64,000 bases of DNA from Diadophis punctatus similis (GCA_023053685.1 JALIGW010000029.1:4722501-4786500), one strand, 5' to 3'; counted from the stretch's first letter, positions 1 to 12,803 are shown. Made by a program: numbers and translations. The notes: a model not told the origin generated them from the sequence alone.

Positions 1-1940
1 AAGGAATGCTTTCACTCACTTGTCTCAGCACAAATCTTGCTGACTGAACTGTTACATCTCAGTAAGAATGAGACTGGAGGCAAGGCTAGTGACTTCAGCT
101 CTTTATTCAGTTACAGTGACAACTCCAGCAAAAGCTGGGACCATGGCAGGGGTTTAAATAGAGCGCTGGACTGGCAGAGAGCCAATCAGATTTTACCTGC
201 TCAAGTTCCTGGTCGGACTGGAGTGAAGACTTCCCCCAGTTCCTCAGAACATTAACAGAACAATCTCATTGATGATGCTGGGGATGATGAAGTCAATGGC
301 TAGGATCTGCCTCCTTTTTGTTTGCTTCAGGTTGCTATGAGTATGACTCCTCCAGTCCATTGGCACAGGACAGTGCAGTTCTTCCAAACTAGCTCTCTCC
401 CTGTCCTTGCTAAGTCACCAATACCAAAGATCATCTTCCAGGGATCAGAGACCTCTCAGCTGAACAGGTGGTGCATCACAACCGCTAATCCCCAATGCCG
501 GTTGAAATAGCAAGAGAAAGGCAGGCTACTATTAAACACAGATTAGACAATCTTCTGAAAAAAAATGCTAAATCCATGTTTAGCTAAATCCATGTTTAAC
601 TCATCCCAAGAGCGGATGATTTAGGATGGTGTAATGCAGCCCTCTCTGTACCTTTCACGATCGTCCCACAGCCTCTCCATTGACTAAATTGATTTTTGGA
701 AATAGCTCTCAAACCAAGTTGGGAGAGAGTCATAAATGAGGGGGCAGGGAAGGAGCAATCCTACTACATCAAGCAAACGCACTGTGAAGTAAAGTGGAAC
801 AGCCTCACCTCTCTGGGTTCACTGCTCCCACCTACTTTGTGGACCAGGTTTTAGCAGATGGCTCAATTCTAGTGTCTAGCTATTTGTCAAAACTCACCCC
901 TTCCCCCAGTTACTTTCCTTAACCTGTCCCAATCTACCAGTCACTGGCCTTGTCACTGAAAAGTGTCACTGACTAGGGCTCGTCTGTCAAGGCAGACCAA
1001 TTTGGACTGACATACTTTTCTGCTGACTCAAGGGCAAAAAGAATGCACAATAACACTGCTGTGAAGAGGAGTCCTTGTTGCACTGGAGGCCAGAAAGTAC
1101 TTACTTATTATCCAGACACTCAAATGTACAAATAAACGCAGGTTTACAAATGTGATTATTTACTTCCTGAGTTAAAAAGTTCCAGTCATTTACACCCATG
1201 CAAATGCATACCAGTCCAACTCAGAATCTAACAAACCAGAGTAGATTTAAGTTCCAATTGAATTCAGGTACTATGTTTCATTCTATATTGTGCCTGTCCT
1301 CTGGAATGAGGTTTCCCATGATATTTGGACAGCCCACTCTTCTGTTTCAAAGGGGCTTGAAGATTCTTCTCCCAGACCTTTAGACAAGGTGAGTGAAAAC
1401 TCCTTGGATTGTGTGGTTGTTTTTTTTCTTTCCCCATTCCGATCTGATTCTTGTCATCTTTGCCATCTTTTATTCTTTTTCTTTTGTGTGTTTTTATTTG
1501 AGAACCACCCAGTTTCATTGGGAGTTGGGTGACATAAAAATTTAATTAATAAATAAAGTTTGGCCAGTTCCACATAGCACTGTCCACATAATTTCTGGTA
1601 TATTTCCACTCAAATACAATTGCCTGGCAAACATCTGTTGTTTTGGAAACAATGTTCTGTTATGAGAATCATAACTTGTTGAATTTTTTTCCAAATCTTC
1701 ATTCTGGTACTTTTCCATATGCATTGTAAATTGAACTATTTTGAGTAAGATTTTGCCTCCATGGCCTAGTTTTAGTAGGACTAACATGCTCCATCTTTCA
1801 CATACGTTCCTTCACAGAAATCCAAGGCATAAACTTACACATTATTCCTACATCATGGAATTATAGAAGAACTGGCATGACATGCTTGTGACAATATACT
1901 GTCATTAAAATACTAATACATAATTTATGTATTAGTACAT
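1..1940. other. Unassigned AT-rich non-coding sequence
   Basis: No gene, RNA or confidently recognisable repeat was found in this stretch. The short open frames show no family resemblance and no exon-like splice context. It may contain old, diverged repeats that cannot be identified by eye. Confidence 0.4.
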
Positions 1941-1954
1941 AAAGCACAGTGGCT

Positions 1955-2215
1955 CACGTGATTGGAATGCATTCGAGACCCGAGTGCTGCTGTGTGATGG
2001 GGTGAGCTCCCATAATTTGCTCCAGCTCCTAGTCACCTAGCAGTTCGAAAGTGTGCAAATGCAAGTAGATAAACAGGTACAACTTCAATGGGCACATTAA
2101 TGGGGACATGAAAGAAGCCTCCAACCCAAACAATGGGGATGTCACTTGCTAATCTTTTCCACCCAGAAGCGCCTTGGTGCTTCCGACAGGAACGAGACAG
2201 GGCACAATTGATTAG
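1955..2215 (+). mobile_element. Squamate tRNA-derived SINE remnant
   Basis: The segment starts with a tRNA-like head (a degraded promoter stretch around GTGGCTCA, then TTCGAGACCCGAGTGCTGC). It continues with the body typical of common squamate SINEs, including GGGGTGAGCTCCC and AGTTCGAAAGTGTGCAAATG. The family name is inferred from these motifs. The 3' boundary is unclear because the copy diverges after about 2110. Confidence 0.5.
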
Positions 2216-3655
2216 TTACTATGTTTCTACATAATTAGTAAACCATGTATTTGTATGGCCACCACCACCCTCGCGCTACAAGTCCTGCAATGCATTGAGG
2301 TGGAGGGAATGCTGTCAGTGGGAAAGATACATAAAGATGGACAAGAATACAGTACTCCCAACGGAGTCACCCAAGGCATGATGGTCATCCCAACTGCCCA
2401 GCTAAGGTAGGCAGGCCCTTAGATCAAACAATAGAGGAAAATGCTGGAGGCAGATGAATTGTCAATGGTGTATGGGGTGCTCAGGGAGGGGTAGCACCTC
2501 TGGTGTATGGGCATGTCGTGTCCTTTTATGGCAGCTCATTCTAGGGCAGCTTTTAGGGCAGCTTGTTCACCTTTGGTCCCCACCTGTCACTCAGTTCTCA
2601 CCTGTGGCTCCTAGCAGCTGTAGCATGAGCAGCGGCCACACCCTGGGCAACAGCTTCGACAGGCTGGCCAAACCAGGTTGAGAGTAGCCGTTGGGTCATT
2701 GACCTTCGGTGAGATAGGGACTTGTCTATCCTGAGCATGTGAAGTCAGATTCTGGCGGACTGAGCGGATGAAAACTACTAGAATAGGACAACAGTCACGA
2801 AGGCGGTCTCTGCAAGTGATGTGGTACGCTAAGAGCATGGCAAGACATGAAAGACGCCCTGGTCAACCACTGCACCCAGCCCATCTCCAACTGTCTCAAC
2901 TCTTGTTCTGCCACTGGAGCAAGATGGAATATGGGAAGAGACAGTGAGGCTGACTATGCGCACCTCTCCCTCACTTTAATCAAATTCACGCGCAAGTCTT
3001 GACAACCCCCCCCCCCGATTCTCATAGATGTCAAGGTCCTCTTTGAACACGATGGACGAACATCATCATCAATGGTAAAGGCATACTTTCATGCTGTATG
3101 GGAGACCACAATGATAAGCCACTTCAGCATTTTAGCAAACAGTCACATGAATTGATAATACAAAATGATTGATTATAATAGTGCCATGTGATGGGTTCCT
3201 CAGGTCAGATAACACTCAATCTGCTACTGAGAAATAGCCGAGGTTCTTTTGTAATATTTATGGCATATTCATGTTTATGCCACAGCATGACGTTCACAAT
3301 TCCACGGCTTGACGGTCGATTCTCTCCGTTGATACATTGAGTTGCTGGTGTTGTCATGCAGGGAAAGAAAATACACAGTTGCAAAGACAGAATTGCAGTG
3401 GCATCGTGGAGCATAAGAAACATGGAGATAGGAAAGCTCAACAGGGTGAAATATCAATGTGACCATATATTGACGTTTTGGGCAACGGGGTATTCGAAGG
3501 GATTGAAATTACACACCCAGTCAGAAAAATTGTAATATTTTCTATTCAAAACATGAAGAAAGGGAAGGGATAGCATTTCTTTCATAGATATGAAGGATGT
3601 AACAAAGATAGCATTCATTGCAGTCAGTGATTGAACAATATTAATTAGACTTCAT
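2216..3655. other. Unassigned, probably repetitive
   Basis: No gene recognised. The segment contains a C homopolymer run near 3007-3016 and a short GGGCAGCTT direct repeat near 2540-2565. It lies directly upstream of a decayed Bov-B endonuclease region and could be the 5' part of that element, but I cannot show this from sequence alone. Confidence 0.3.
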
Positions 3656-3659
3656 GGAC

Positions 3660-4275
3660 GCTCTTTAACATGACAGTTATCCACGTTTATGATCCAATCA
3701 CTGATGCAGAAAAAAGGAGGTTAATAAGTTTTATGGTCAAGTTCAATCTGAATCAACAAACAAGGAAATATGATGTACCGCTTGCAGCTGGAGATTGCAA
3801 TGCCGAAGTTAGATACAGTAAAGAGGAAGACATAGTTGGACTGCATGCCCTAGGAAAGAGACATGAAGCAAAGTAAAAATTACCAATTTCTGCCAATCCA
3901 ATAATTTCTTCTTTGCCAACACATTCCGTATAATAGAAATGTCACATCCAAAATATCTTGGAAGATAATCTTTATGTACGATAAACTCTAATATTAGAAG
4001 ATGAACTTAGAACAGTACTCTGGTCATTACCAAGTCAGAAAGCTGCAAGAATTGATGGAATATCTACAGCTCACATATCAATACCAAAGAATAAAAAATT
4101 TAACAGAATGTGCAGATTATCACGTAATATCCTTAATTTCGCATATGATAAAATGATGCTTAGGATCATCCATGCAGATTTGAATCTTACATAGGAGATA
4201 CCGAAAGTTCAAAATGGTTTTAGAAAAGAATTGAGAGACATTATCAGAGACACATGCTACCGTAGATAATTGGAA
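3660..4275 (+). mobile_element. Bov-B (RTE) LINE remnant: endonuclease and RT fragments
   Basis: At 3670-3876 a frame reads like the RTE/Bov-B apurinic endonuclease core: a TVIHVYDPITDAE stretch, then a GDCNAEV block corresponding to the usual GDWNAKVG. Further on (about 4140-4260), after stop codons and shifts, the translation resembles the RT block that in Bov-B reads as a KVMLKIL...ELPDVQAGFRKGRGTRDQI-type motif. It is a pseudogene with many stops. Bov-B is abundant in squamates. Confidence is good for RTE and moderate for the exact extent. Confidence 0.65.
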
Positions 4276-4574
4276 ATAAGATTTAAAAGAATTCAATATG
4301 GGTTTTACCATTTATAGAAGGGCCTTGGGTTGTATTGCAAACCATGGAATATCCTTAGGAAAAAGGGTTTTGGGGGAGGAAAATAGGGAAAAAATCTACC
4401 TACCAGGTATTCATCTGGCTAGCGTCCTTAGTCTGGTCAGCTCCAGCATATTATTTTATCCCCTGGTTAGGGCTGAAAAAAATCTTCTTCAGAGGGAGTA
4501 GCAATGAAAACAAGCCTGCAAGCTGGGAAGAGCCAGGAAGATTGTTAGGGCTGGAAAAAAAGCTTCGAAAAAGC

Positions 4575-4658
4575 TACATTCGGAGTATAAGATGCACCCA
4601 AATTTTCAGCCTCTTTTAGGGGGGGAAAGGTGCGTCTTATACTCCAAAAAACACGGTA
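4575..4658. repeat. Short palindromic MITE
   Basis: The two ends are inverted copies: CGGAGTATAAGATGCACC on the left and GGTGCGTCTTATACTCC on the right, around a centre of about 30 bp. The right end continues into ACACGGTA. This is the form of a small non-autonomous DNA transposon. The superfamily is not determined and no clear target duplication was seen. Confidence 0.5.
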
Positions 4659-4675
4659 GTTCAGAGTGGAATGGG

Positions 4676-4962
4676 ACAACTCACTATGGCCAACGTGCTG
4701 CACCACAACCTGCCATGGCCAACTTGCCACAGGACAACTTGCTTTGGGAAAATGTAACAGTTCTATTTAATTATTTAAAATAAATAAAAATTATTTCAAT
4801 TTTTGCCATTCACATTTCATTCTGTCCCTCCTTTTGCTTACTTTCTTTAATGATTGAGGGCCGTGGTGAATTCTCCTCCAGCGAGTTGGCTGTGGCAAGT
4901 TGGCTGCGGGGAGTTGACCATGGTGAGTTGGCCGTGGCAAGTTGGCCATGACGAATTGTCAT
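4676..4962. repeat. Inverted array of degenerate ~12 bp subrepeats
   Basis: 4676-4746 contains several imperfect copies of a motif like CCATGGCCAACTTGCC. 4875-4962 contains the same motif on the opposite strand (GAGTTGGCTGTGGCAAGTTGG-like units). An AT-rich spacer of about 130 bp separates them. The whole looks like a DNA element with long terminal inverted repeats made of subrepeats. Confidence 0.45.
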
Positions 4963-5452
4963 AGACCTGTTCAGAGTACCTGATTCACTGTAATATAAAA
5001 GGAGAGGTTGTAAAGCAGAATCAGACTTGCAGTATTCTGCTATTATAGCCTTTCTCAATAAAGTATGGTTCTGGTCTTTTCTGATTTGATCTACCAAGTG
5101 AGCATACATGGATAGTGGGGGCAGGAATAGGAGTGACAAAATGTGCATTGTGATGTCACAATGCAAAATCTGTGACTCTTATTTTTAGGTCGCAAGGACA
5201 AAGGCAAGAGTTTGTGTTGTGATGTTGTGATACGTGCTTCATAATTTTCACCATAATGTTTGTGAAGGATCCTTATCATTGCTTGATCCAGATCTGTAAT
5301 CTTTAGATCCTAAGCTAATCATGGAGGACTATACAAAATTCTTCAGATACAAAACTTTCAGATTTGGTCACCTTGGTGGTGGGTTCATATGTGAACACAT
5401 GGGCTCCAGTCTGACCCTAAAATTTTTGCTGGGCTTTATAGTGGGCATTGAT

Positions 5453-5455
5453 AGA

Positions 5456-5486
<31 letters not shown>

Positions 5487-5516
5487 GTGATGGTGATGAT
5501 GGTGATGATAATGATA
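5453..5516 (+). repeat. (GAT)n microsatellite
   Basis: Tandem GAT units with interspersed GGT variants. In one frame these give a run of aspartates, which is not evidence of a gene. Confidence 0.9.
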
Positions 5517-5559
5517 TTCCACCTTTATTTATGCTATAGCGGTGGAATGTTCATCACTG

Positions 5560-5898
5560 AATAGACTCTGCTCAGTAATTGTCAACTGCATCTCAGATGG
5601 AGGAGACTTCACAGAAATATTTCTAATGGAGACATTAATAGTAGGCAGAACTATTAGTCTTCTCATCGTTCCTATCACCCATCTCCTCCCACTTATGACT
5701 GTATGACTGTAACTTGTTGCTTGTATCCTTACAATTTATATTAATATTGTTTCCTGATTGCTTATTTGTACCCTATGACAATCATTAAGTGTTGTACCTC
5801 ATGATTCTTGATAAATGTATCTTTTCTTTTATGTACACTGAGAGCATATGCACCAAAGATAAATTCCTTCTGTGTCCAATCACACTTGGCCAATAAAG
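5560..5898 (+). mobile_element. Snake-type CR1 LINE 3' end
   Basis: The segment carries the 3' untranslated region typical of an abundant snake CR1: the CTTATGACTGTATGACTGTAA block, then ACACTGAGAGCATATGCACC and CCAATCACACTTGGCCAATA, ending in AATAAAGAATTCT. It passes without a break into the ATTCT microsatellite. A second copy of the same 3' end lies at about 28.25-28.79 kb. Family assignment is from recognition. Confidence 0.75.
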
Positions 5899-5970
5899 AA
5901 TTCTATTCTATTCTATTCTATTCTATTCTATTCTATTCTATTCTATTCTATTCTATTCTATTCTATTCTA
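5898..5970 (+). repeat. (ATTCT)n pentanucleotide microsatellite on a CR1 tail
   Basis: About 14 uninterrupted ATTCT units directly follow the AATAAAGA end of the CR1. On the other strand the unit is AATAG, the motif known from snake CR1 tails. Confidence 0.95.
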
Positions 5971-7465
5971 ACCAAGAACACAGGACAACCATTACATTTT
6001 ATTTAATAGAACTTAGATTTACTAAGAAAGCCAGTTTGATATTGTAGTTAAGGCATCAGGTTAGAAACTGAGATACTATGAATTTGACCCCTACCCCACA
6101 CTTGAAGCCAGTTTGAGCCAGTCTCTCTTTTTCAGCCTTTGGTAATAGTAAACCAGTTCGGAAAATCTTGCCAAGGAAACTGCAAGGACCACTCAAGGTA
6201 TCAACAGGATTCAACATTAATTCAAACGTTTCATACAAATGTGTGGATAGAGTAGGATTACTCAATATGTATTTCACAGTATTCAAACCTGGAAGGGTTT
6301 TTCAACTTTTAATGAAGCCTTTGTAGTAATTAATCTGAAAAGTTGAACTGAAATATTTGCCAGAGACACTGAGCTCTATTCCTATTTTTCAGCAGAACTG
6401 GATAAATAAAATACTGCTTGGGGGTTATGCGACTTGGAATCAATAATGCTATAGAGGAGTGTTGATTAATAGTGATCCCCTATTAATTGTGATAGTTAAG
6501 AGTGATCCCCTAAAGTACTCTGATGCACTTTATTGTGATAGTTACTACAGATTGCAGTCATCTTCCATCTGATTTAGAAGATTCGGTTTGCCCTGTTTTA
6601 GATAGTAATATATTCCATCTCTTGAGGATCAAGTTCAGAGCTGATCTTTGAATCCTTGCAGAATATAAGCTAGTTATATTGTGATCACATGTAAGCTTCA
6701 TTAGTTTGGCATGCTAGTTTTTTTCTGTTTTGTTTTTAAGACTTTCAAAAATTCTATTAGCTTAAACTGGCACAGTTATACTTTTGATTGAAAAGAACAA
6801 TGTAAGTCATAGTCCATTTTTGAAATACAATTATGGCCTTCCTATACATTTCTAAATGTAGTACAAGGCGCTCCAAGTGTCACTTACGGGTTAGACCTAA
6901 GGAGCATATGAATTTCACTAAATGTCAGTTTATGAAAAAATACTTCTGGGTTTTTTCACCTAACAAGGTCAGGCAATAACTTTCAGGACATTTCACTTTG
7001 GATCTATCTGTGACTTTTGGTGCTAAGGAAAAGCATATTTTTTAATAGTTGCTTTTTTAAAATATTTGCCATTATTTAGTGCCTGGCTTTAAATTATAAC
7101 TTATTATTATACTATAATATTATTATAATATTATTATATTAATCCTGTAAAAAATGAAATGATTTAGGACAACTGATACACCAGATAAATAAATGAATTG
7201 GAATTCACAGATACAAACATGTTCAAGACCACAAAAGTTACTTTTGAGATGAATTAAATATATTCCCAGATAAACTAACTGCCATTAGCTATAATTACTA
7301 AATCTCAAAGTTTAGAGACAGTGTATTTCTGATGCCTGTAGCTGTATGACAACCAGCAGAAAAAGAAAAATCTCATGTATCACTTTCCCATAAATATTTG
7401 CTAGCTGCCATGTGAAACAGGGAAAAAATCCCTGAAAGATACATAACACAGCTGTTACCACCAAA
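5971..7465. other. AT-rich non-coding sequence
   Basis: Nothing recognisable as a gene. A short TATTATA-rich patch occurs around 7095-7140. The sequence looks unique or too old to classify. Confidence 0.4.
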
Positions 7466-7471
7466 TCTATC

Positions 7472-7556
<85 letters not shown>

Positions 7557-7663
7557 ATCTATATTTATCTATCTATATCTATCTATTTATCTATCATCCA
7601 TCCATCCATCCATCCATCCATCCATCCATCCATCCATCCATCCATCCATCCATCCATCCATCC

Positions 7664-7700
<37 letters not shown>
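7466..7700 (+). repeat. Compound (TATC)n-(CATC)n-(TATC)n microsatellite
   Basis: Long pure TATC runs (about 7466-7556 and 7665-7700) flank a CATC run (about 7598-7665), with an interrupted TATC/TATT stretch between them. This looks like a point mutation to CATC that then expanded by slippage. Confidence 0.95.
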
Positions 7701-7701
<1 letters not shown>

Positions 7702-7924
7702 GATCTAATCTTTTCTTTTGAAGAATGCAGAGGCTTTTTTGACCACCTTGACAATTTTCAAAAGAATGATCTTGTCCACTTTACTATAGATTTTAAAGTT
7801 GAAAAATCAGCATGAAAATTACCAACGGTGGACAAATTAAACAGAACCTACCTCTACTCCATTATATACCTTCCCCCATCTTAGATATTTCTCAATTAAT
7901 TTTAATGCAATATTTATTGTTTTA

Positions 7925-7998
7925 ATTTTTCATTATATTATTTTATCAGATTGTAAACCACCCAGGGTCGTGTGACAGCAAGATAGGCAGCAAATAAA
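7925..7998 (+). mobile_element. L2-type LINE 3' terminus
   Basis: The motif TTGTAAACCACCCAGGGTCG followed by GATAGGCAGCAAATAAAAT matches the 3' terminal signature seen at 25990-26050 in this window, where it follows a recognisable L2 coding end. Only the tail is present, and it passes directly into the AAAAT array. Confidence 0.55.
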
Positions 7999-8256
7999 AT
8001 GAAATGAAATGAAATGAAATGAAATGAAATAATAAAATAATAAAATAATAAAATAAAATAATAAAATAAAATAAAATAAAATAAAATAAAATAAAATAAA
8101 ATAAAATAAAATAAAATAAAATAAAATAAAATAAATAAAATAAAATAAATAAAATAAATAAAATAAAATAAAATAAAATAAAATAAAATAAAATAAAATA
8201 AAATAAAATAAAATAAAATATAAAATAAAATAATAAAATAAAATAAAATAATAAAA

Positions 8257-8287
<31 letters not shown>

Positions 8288-8945
8288 AATAAAATAAAAT
8301 AATAAAATAAAATAAAATAAAATAAAATAAATAAATATAATAAAATAAAATAAAATAAAATAAAATAAAATAAAATAAAATAATAAAATGAAATGAAATA
8401 AAATAAAATAAATAAAATAAATAAAATAATAAATAAAATAAAATAAAATAAAATAAAATAAAATAAAATAAAATAAAATAATAAAATAAAATAAAATAAA
8501 ATAAAATAAAATAAAATAATAAAATAAAATAAAATAAAATAAAATAAAATAATAAAATAATAAAATAAAATAATAAAATAAAATAAAATAAAATAAAATA
8601 AAATAAAAAATAAAATAAAATAAAATAAAATAATAAAATAAAAAATAAAATAAAATAAAAAATAAAATAAAATAAAATAAAAATAATAATAATAAAATAA
8701 AATAAAATAAAATAATAAAAAAATAATAAAATAAAATAAAATAAAATAAAAAATAATAATAAAATAAAATAAATAATAAAATAAAATAAAATAAAATAAA
8801 ATAAAATAAAATAAAATAAAATAAAATAATAAAATAATAAAATAAAATAAAATAAAATAATAAAATAAAATAAAATAAAATAAAATAAAATAAAATAAAA
8901 TGATAATAATAATAATAAAAAATAAAAAATAAAAAAATAAAAAAA
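7997..8945 (+). repeat. ~950 bp (AAAAT)n array
   Basis: An almost pure AAAAT/TAAAA repeat with interspersed AAAT, AAT and AAAAAT variants and a short AAATG run at its start. It grew from the A-rich tail of the LINE end just before it. The 341-residue reading frame on the minus strand is only translated repeat. Confidence 0.97.
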
Positions 8946-9885
8946 TTGAAGCAGACAAGCGATAGCTACTACGTCCTATTCTTACAAATGGGGTAAATTA
9001 ATCAATATGTTGAATTCGTCATGAAGATTCGAAGGTTGCCATCATGTATGCAAAACCTTCCAAGGAAAAGGAGAAAAGCAAAAGCAGTGACAGATGAGTG
9101 AGACCGTGGCCATTGCTACAGAGATCGCCCATACAGGGTGGGGGTGGGGAATCTCTAAGTGGAAAGGATTCCTTAGCGTTTCAAAATGCAAATAAGAGAA
9201 TCTTCCAAAGTATGCAATAGCTGTGGGCATGAGCTCGTGATGCTTAGAAACATGTTGGGCTGTTGCACAAGACGTTATGGACAACATGAACACACGATGA
9301 AATTTGAGAGCTGCCCAGAGGCAAAGGAAATGATAGATGAATGAATTAAAGAATTTTTAGATGGAAAAACCTTATGTAATTGATCTTTTATTCAGTGAGC
9401 TAATGGAGGAAAGCTTAACAGTTCTAGGAGGATACTGAGGTCAGGGGGAAACACGTACAGAAAAGGTGTGGCTGGCTACCTGCCCTTGCTCTCCATTTAC
9501 TGAAAGCAACTTTTGGGGGGAAAGGAAAAGCAAAATTTCCAGGCAGGATCAGTTGTCATAGAATGAATTATGAGCTCATTGTTGGCAACAGTGGCTTCTG
9601 TGATAACATCTTGTGGTTACTGATGAATTCTTCCAAAGCTTTCCCAAGTTGTTCCCAAATAATCCATTTGCATGTACAGCTAAAGCTTAACCTCCAGAGC
9701 TGCAACCTGTCAAATTGCTTTTCAGTGATGTTTGAAGAATACTAGGATGCAGCAGTCCTCATCCCCTATCAAATCCATAGTATTGTAACACATTTCCCTA
9801 AGATTGTTTTATATTACTATATTACATTTTAAAGTGTGAATGCACATGCAATGTATTGAGCAAGTCAAGGAGACTGAATATTTTA
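8946..9885. other. Non-coding sequence without recognisable features
   Basis: No exon, RNA gene or clear repeat family identified. Confidence 0.4.
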
Positions 9886-9995
9886 TATTTTATTTATTTA
9901 TTTTATTTATTTGTTTGTCAAACATGTACAAGATAGTAAGTGTTTGTATAAACATAACATAAGCAAAGAAGTACAGATAAATGAGGACAATATTT
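9886..9995 (-). mobile_element. LINE 3' tail fragment
   Basis: A TTTA-rich tail is followed by TTTGTCAAACATGTACAAGATAG-like sequence. The same start is seen at about 10.61 kb and 20.06 kb. The tail sits at the low-coordinate end, so the element reads on the minus strand. Only the last ~100 bp are present. Confidence 0.55.
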
Positions 9996-10605
9996 TATAT
10001 TTTATAGAGGTTATACACAAATAATACCTATTCTAACATGTACAATCTGGGCAGTCCTTTTTTCAGAAGTCAGACACACTCATCCACCTGCTTCCTTACA
10101 GAGTAGGATTTACTCCCAGGTAACATGCCTAGGACTGCAGCCACAGAAGCCAAGTTCTAAAAGGTCAAATTGGCCAAGAGAAAACAGAAATGCTTGTTTT
10201 TAGACCCCACTTACAGGTCTAAATTCTAAATATTTCAAAATAAGAAGCTGTGACTGCCAAGGACTCCTTTTTAAGATATATAGAAAAGAAGGAAGTAAAA
10301 AGCAAGTATAGTCAAAGTTAAGTGATTATATGAAGAGAAAATACTATTGTTGTGTTAAAACCTATTAGAAGATACATCAATCTCCCAACAAAAGAAAGCT
10401 CAGTGGATGTAAAGAAAGAGAAAGTGATAATTGCTTCGAACAGAATTATGAAAAAAGAATTGTGTTATAGAAGTGTGTTAAATTATGCTAGTAGTAGGTA
10501 TAAAAAAAGGATGCCAGGTAGAATGTATAAGTGGAAGTAGCTGGGGTTGAGAAAGAAGTGCAAGAAAAGGGTATGTGCAAAATGAAGGTAAGACAAATAT
10601 ATAAT

Positions 10606-11105
10606 ATTTATATATTTATTTATTTGTTTGTTTGTTTGTTTATTAGTTTGTCAAACATGTACAAGATAGCAGGTATGAATATGCACATGGGCATGAACGA
10701 AGTAAATAAATACAAATAAAGGGGGACAGTAGGACAGGGACGGCAGGCACGCTGGTACGCTTATGCACGCCCGCTTTACGGACCTCTTAGGAACGGGGTG
10801 AGGTCCACGGTAGACAGTTTAAGGTTGAAGCTGTGAGGGTTTGAGGATGTAACAACGGAGTCGAGTAGAGCATTCCAGGTGTTGACCACTCTGTTGCTGA
10901 AGTTGTATTTTCTGCAATCGAGTTTGGAGCGGTTTACCTTGAGTTTGTATTGATTGTTGCCTGTGTATTATTGAGGTTGAAGCTGAAGAAGTCATTGACA
11001 GGTAAGACGTTGTAGCGGACAATTTTGTGTACTATGCTTAGATCAGACCGCAGGCAGCGCAGTTCCAGATTGCCCAAGGCCAAAATTTCAAGCCTGGTGG
11101 CATAA
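10606..11105 (-). mobile_element. LINE 3' end with C-terminal coding part
   Basis: On the minus strand the translation of 11110-10790 resembles the last part of a LINE ORF2: LELRCLRSDLSIVHKI, then VRKYxF/VVNTWNAL-like blocks. The stop is followed by a short 3' UTR that ends in TTTGACAAACTAATAAACAAACA-type tail repeats at about 10606. The same 3' UTR (GGGACGGCAGGCACGCTGG, TTATGCACGCCC) recurs at 20056-20340. Confidence 0.6.
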
Positions 11106-11132
11106 GGAATTCTATATAAGAATATATATAAG

Positions 11133-11134
<2 letters not shown>

Positions 11135-11210
<76 letters not shown>

Positions 11211-11215
11211 TATGT
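11135..11215 (+). repeat. (TG)n microsatellite
   Basis: A TATA stretch passes into a TG run with a few TATG units. Confidence 0.95.
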
Positions 11216-11239
11216 TACACCAGGATAACACGACAGAAA

Positions 11240-11360
<121 letters not shown>

Positions 11361-12433
11361 TTCTATATATGATTCTATATTATGTTCTATATAATATAAG
11401 GTGTATTGAGAGAAAAAAGGAAAAGGGCAGAATGAAAACATAATCTGTGAGAATAATAGTTAACATTAAAAAACTAAGAAAGTGCAAAACAACTTTTAGT
11501 AAAATAAATAATTGTTGTTAATCTAGGAAGAGTAAAGAAGGTTAACCCAGGAGGCTCCAAAACAGGAGCTTAAAGGGAAAATAGAAGTGATAAAATTATA
11601 TGGGATGAAACTAAAGTGCATGAATGCTGGAACAAGCATTACAGAGATATGGGAATGATAGCAAACAATGTAGAATTGAAATGTTAGCATCCAAAACTGC
11701 ATTGATGAAAATAAATGCTATAAGAATGTTGAAAAATAGTAATGCTGTAACTGTAGATAATGGGACAGGCAAAATGTTAAACCAGTGGTTCCCAAAGTGG
11801 GTGATACTGCCCCCTGGGGGCGGTGAGATGACTTAGGGGGGCGCTAAGAGGCAAGGGGGGTGGCAGGGGGATGCTAAGAGGAGCAAGGGGGACGGCAGGT
11901 GGTTTGCCATAATGGTAGCGACAGCTGGCTGGCCACGCCCCCAAACCAGTCCTGTCCCCGTGCCCCCGCTGCCCATGTCCACCCAATTGCCTGCTCGCCG
12001 CTTTTCCCGCCATGCGGCGCTTCCAGCCCACCCACCCCACTCCCGGCCTATATAAGTTGTTCCCCTTTGCACACGGGCACTCGCTTCACCGACACCTCAC
12101 CTCGCCAACACCCCAGTCACTGCTCGTTCACCCTGCCCCACCCAGTCTCTGCTCTGCAGCTTGCCTGCCTGAAGCGCTGCACCCCTGATCTGCCTGCCAT
12201 GTAAGCCTGTGAAGTCGCGGCCTATCTAGCTGCCCCTGCAACCCCCCACCGTCTTAGCCTGCCTTTCCTACTTCATTCCCCGTGGCTTTGCAATGCTTGG
12301 CGGCCTTCCACGCAGCCTTCCCAGTGGTCCCCCATGTCCGCTTGCCTTCCGAGGTCAACATTCAGCCCGGCCCAGCCAGTGGATGGGCGGGTGGCCCTTG
12401 GAAATGCAGACATTGAGAGGGGCTGCTGCACAT

Positions 12434-12803
12434 GCGCCTCCCCCATTTCTACAAAGGCAGAACCCCCCTTTCGCAGGGTGATCCAAAGAGGGGAGTGGGA
12501 TGCTGCAGAAAAGGCCACCTTCCACATGTGCCGGCTCTGCGGCACTTGTGGCTCCAAAGCAGCCCACTGGCTTCTCAACCAGCCACCTGCCTGCTCTCTT
12601 TGTGGATCAGCCCAGCCGACTGCCGGCGCCAGCCTGGGAACTCAGACCGCGGCGCCGTGTTGGACGTCAGTGGGCTGCTTCAGAGCCACAAGTCCCGCAG
12701 AGCTGGCACGGGAGGCACGGGTGGAAGGTGGTCTTTTCTACAGCATCCCCCTCCCCTCTTTAGATCACCCTGCAGGGCTCTGCCTTTGCAGAAATGGGGC
12801 GGG
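12434..12803. repeat. Imperfect ~135 bp inverted repeat inside the hAT
   Basis: 12434-12569 and 12668-12803 are inverted copies. For example GGATGCTGCAGAAAAGGCC in the left arm corresponds to the reverse complement of GGTCTTTTCTACAGCATCC in the right arm, and the CAGCCCACTG/CAGTGGGCTG ends face a loop of about 98 bp. Matching is about 85-90% by eye with small indels. Confidence 0.8.

Noticed and set aside
7933..8958. 341-residue minus-strand frame rich in Phe/Ile/Leu/Tyr
   Set aside because: It is the translation of the AAAAT array. A 5 bp repeat without stops in one strand gives long frames by chance.
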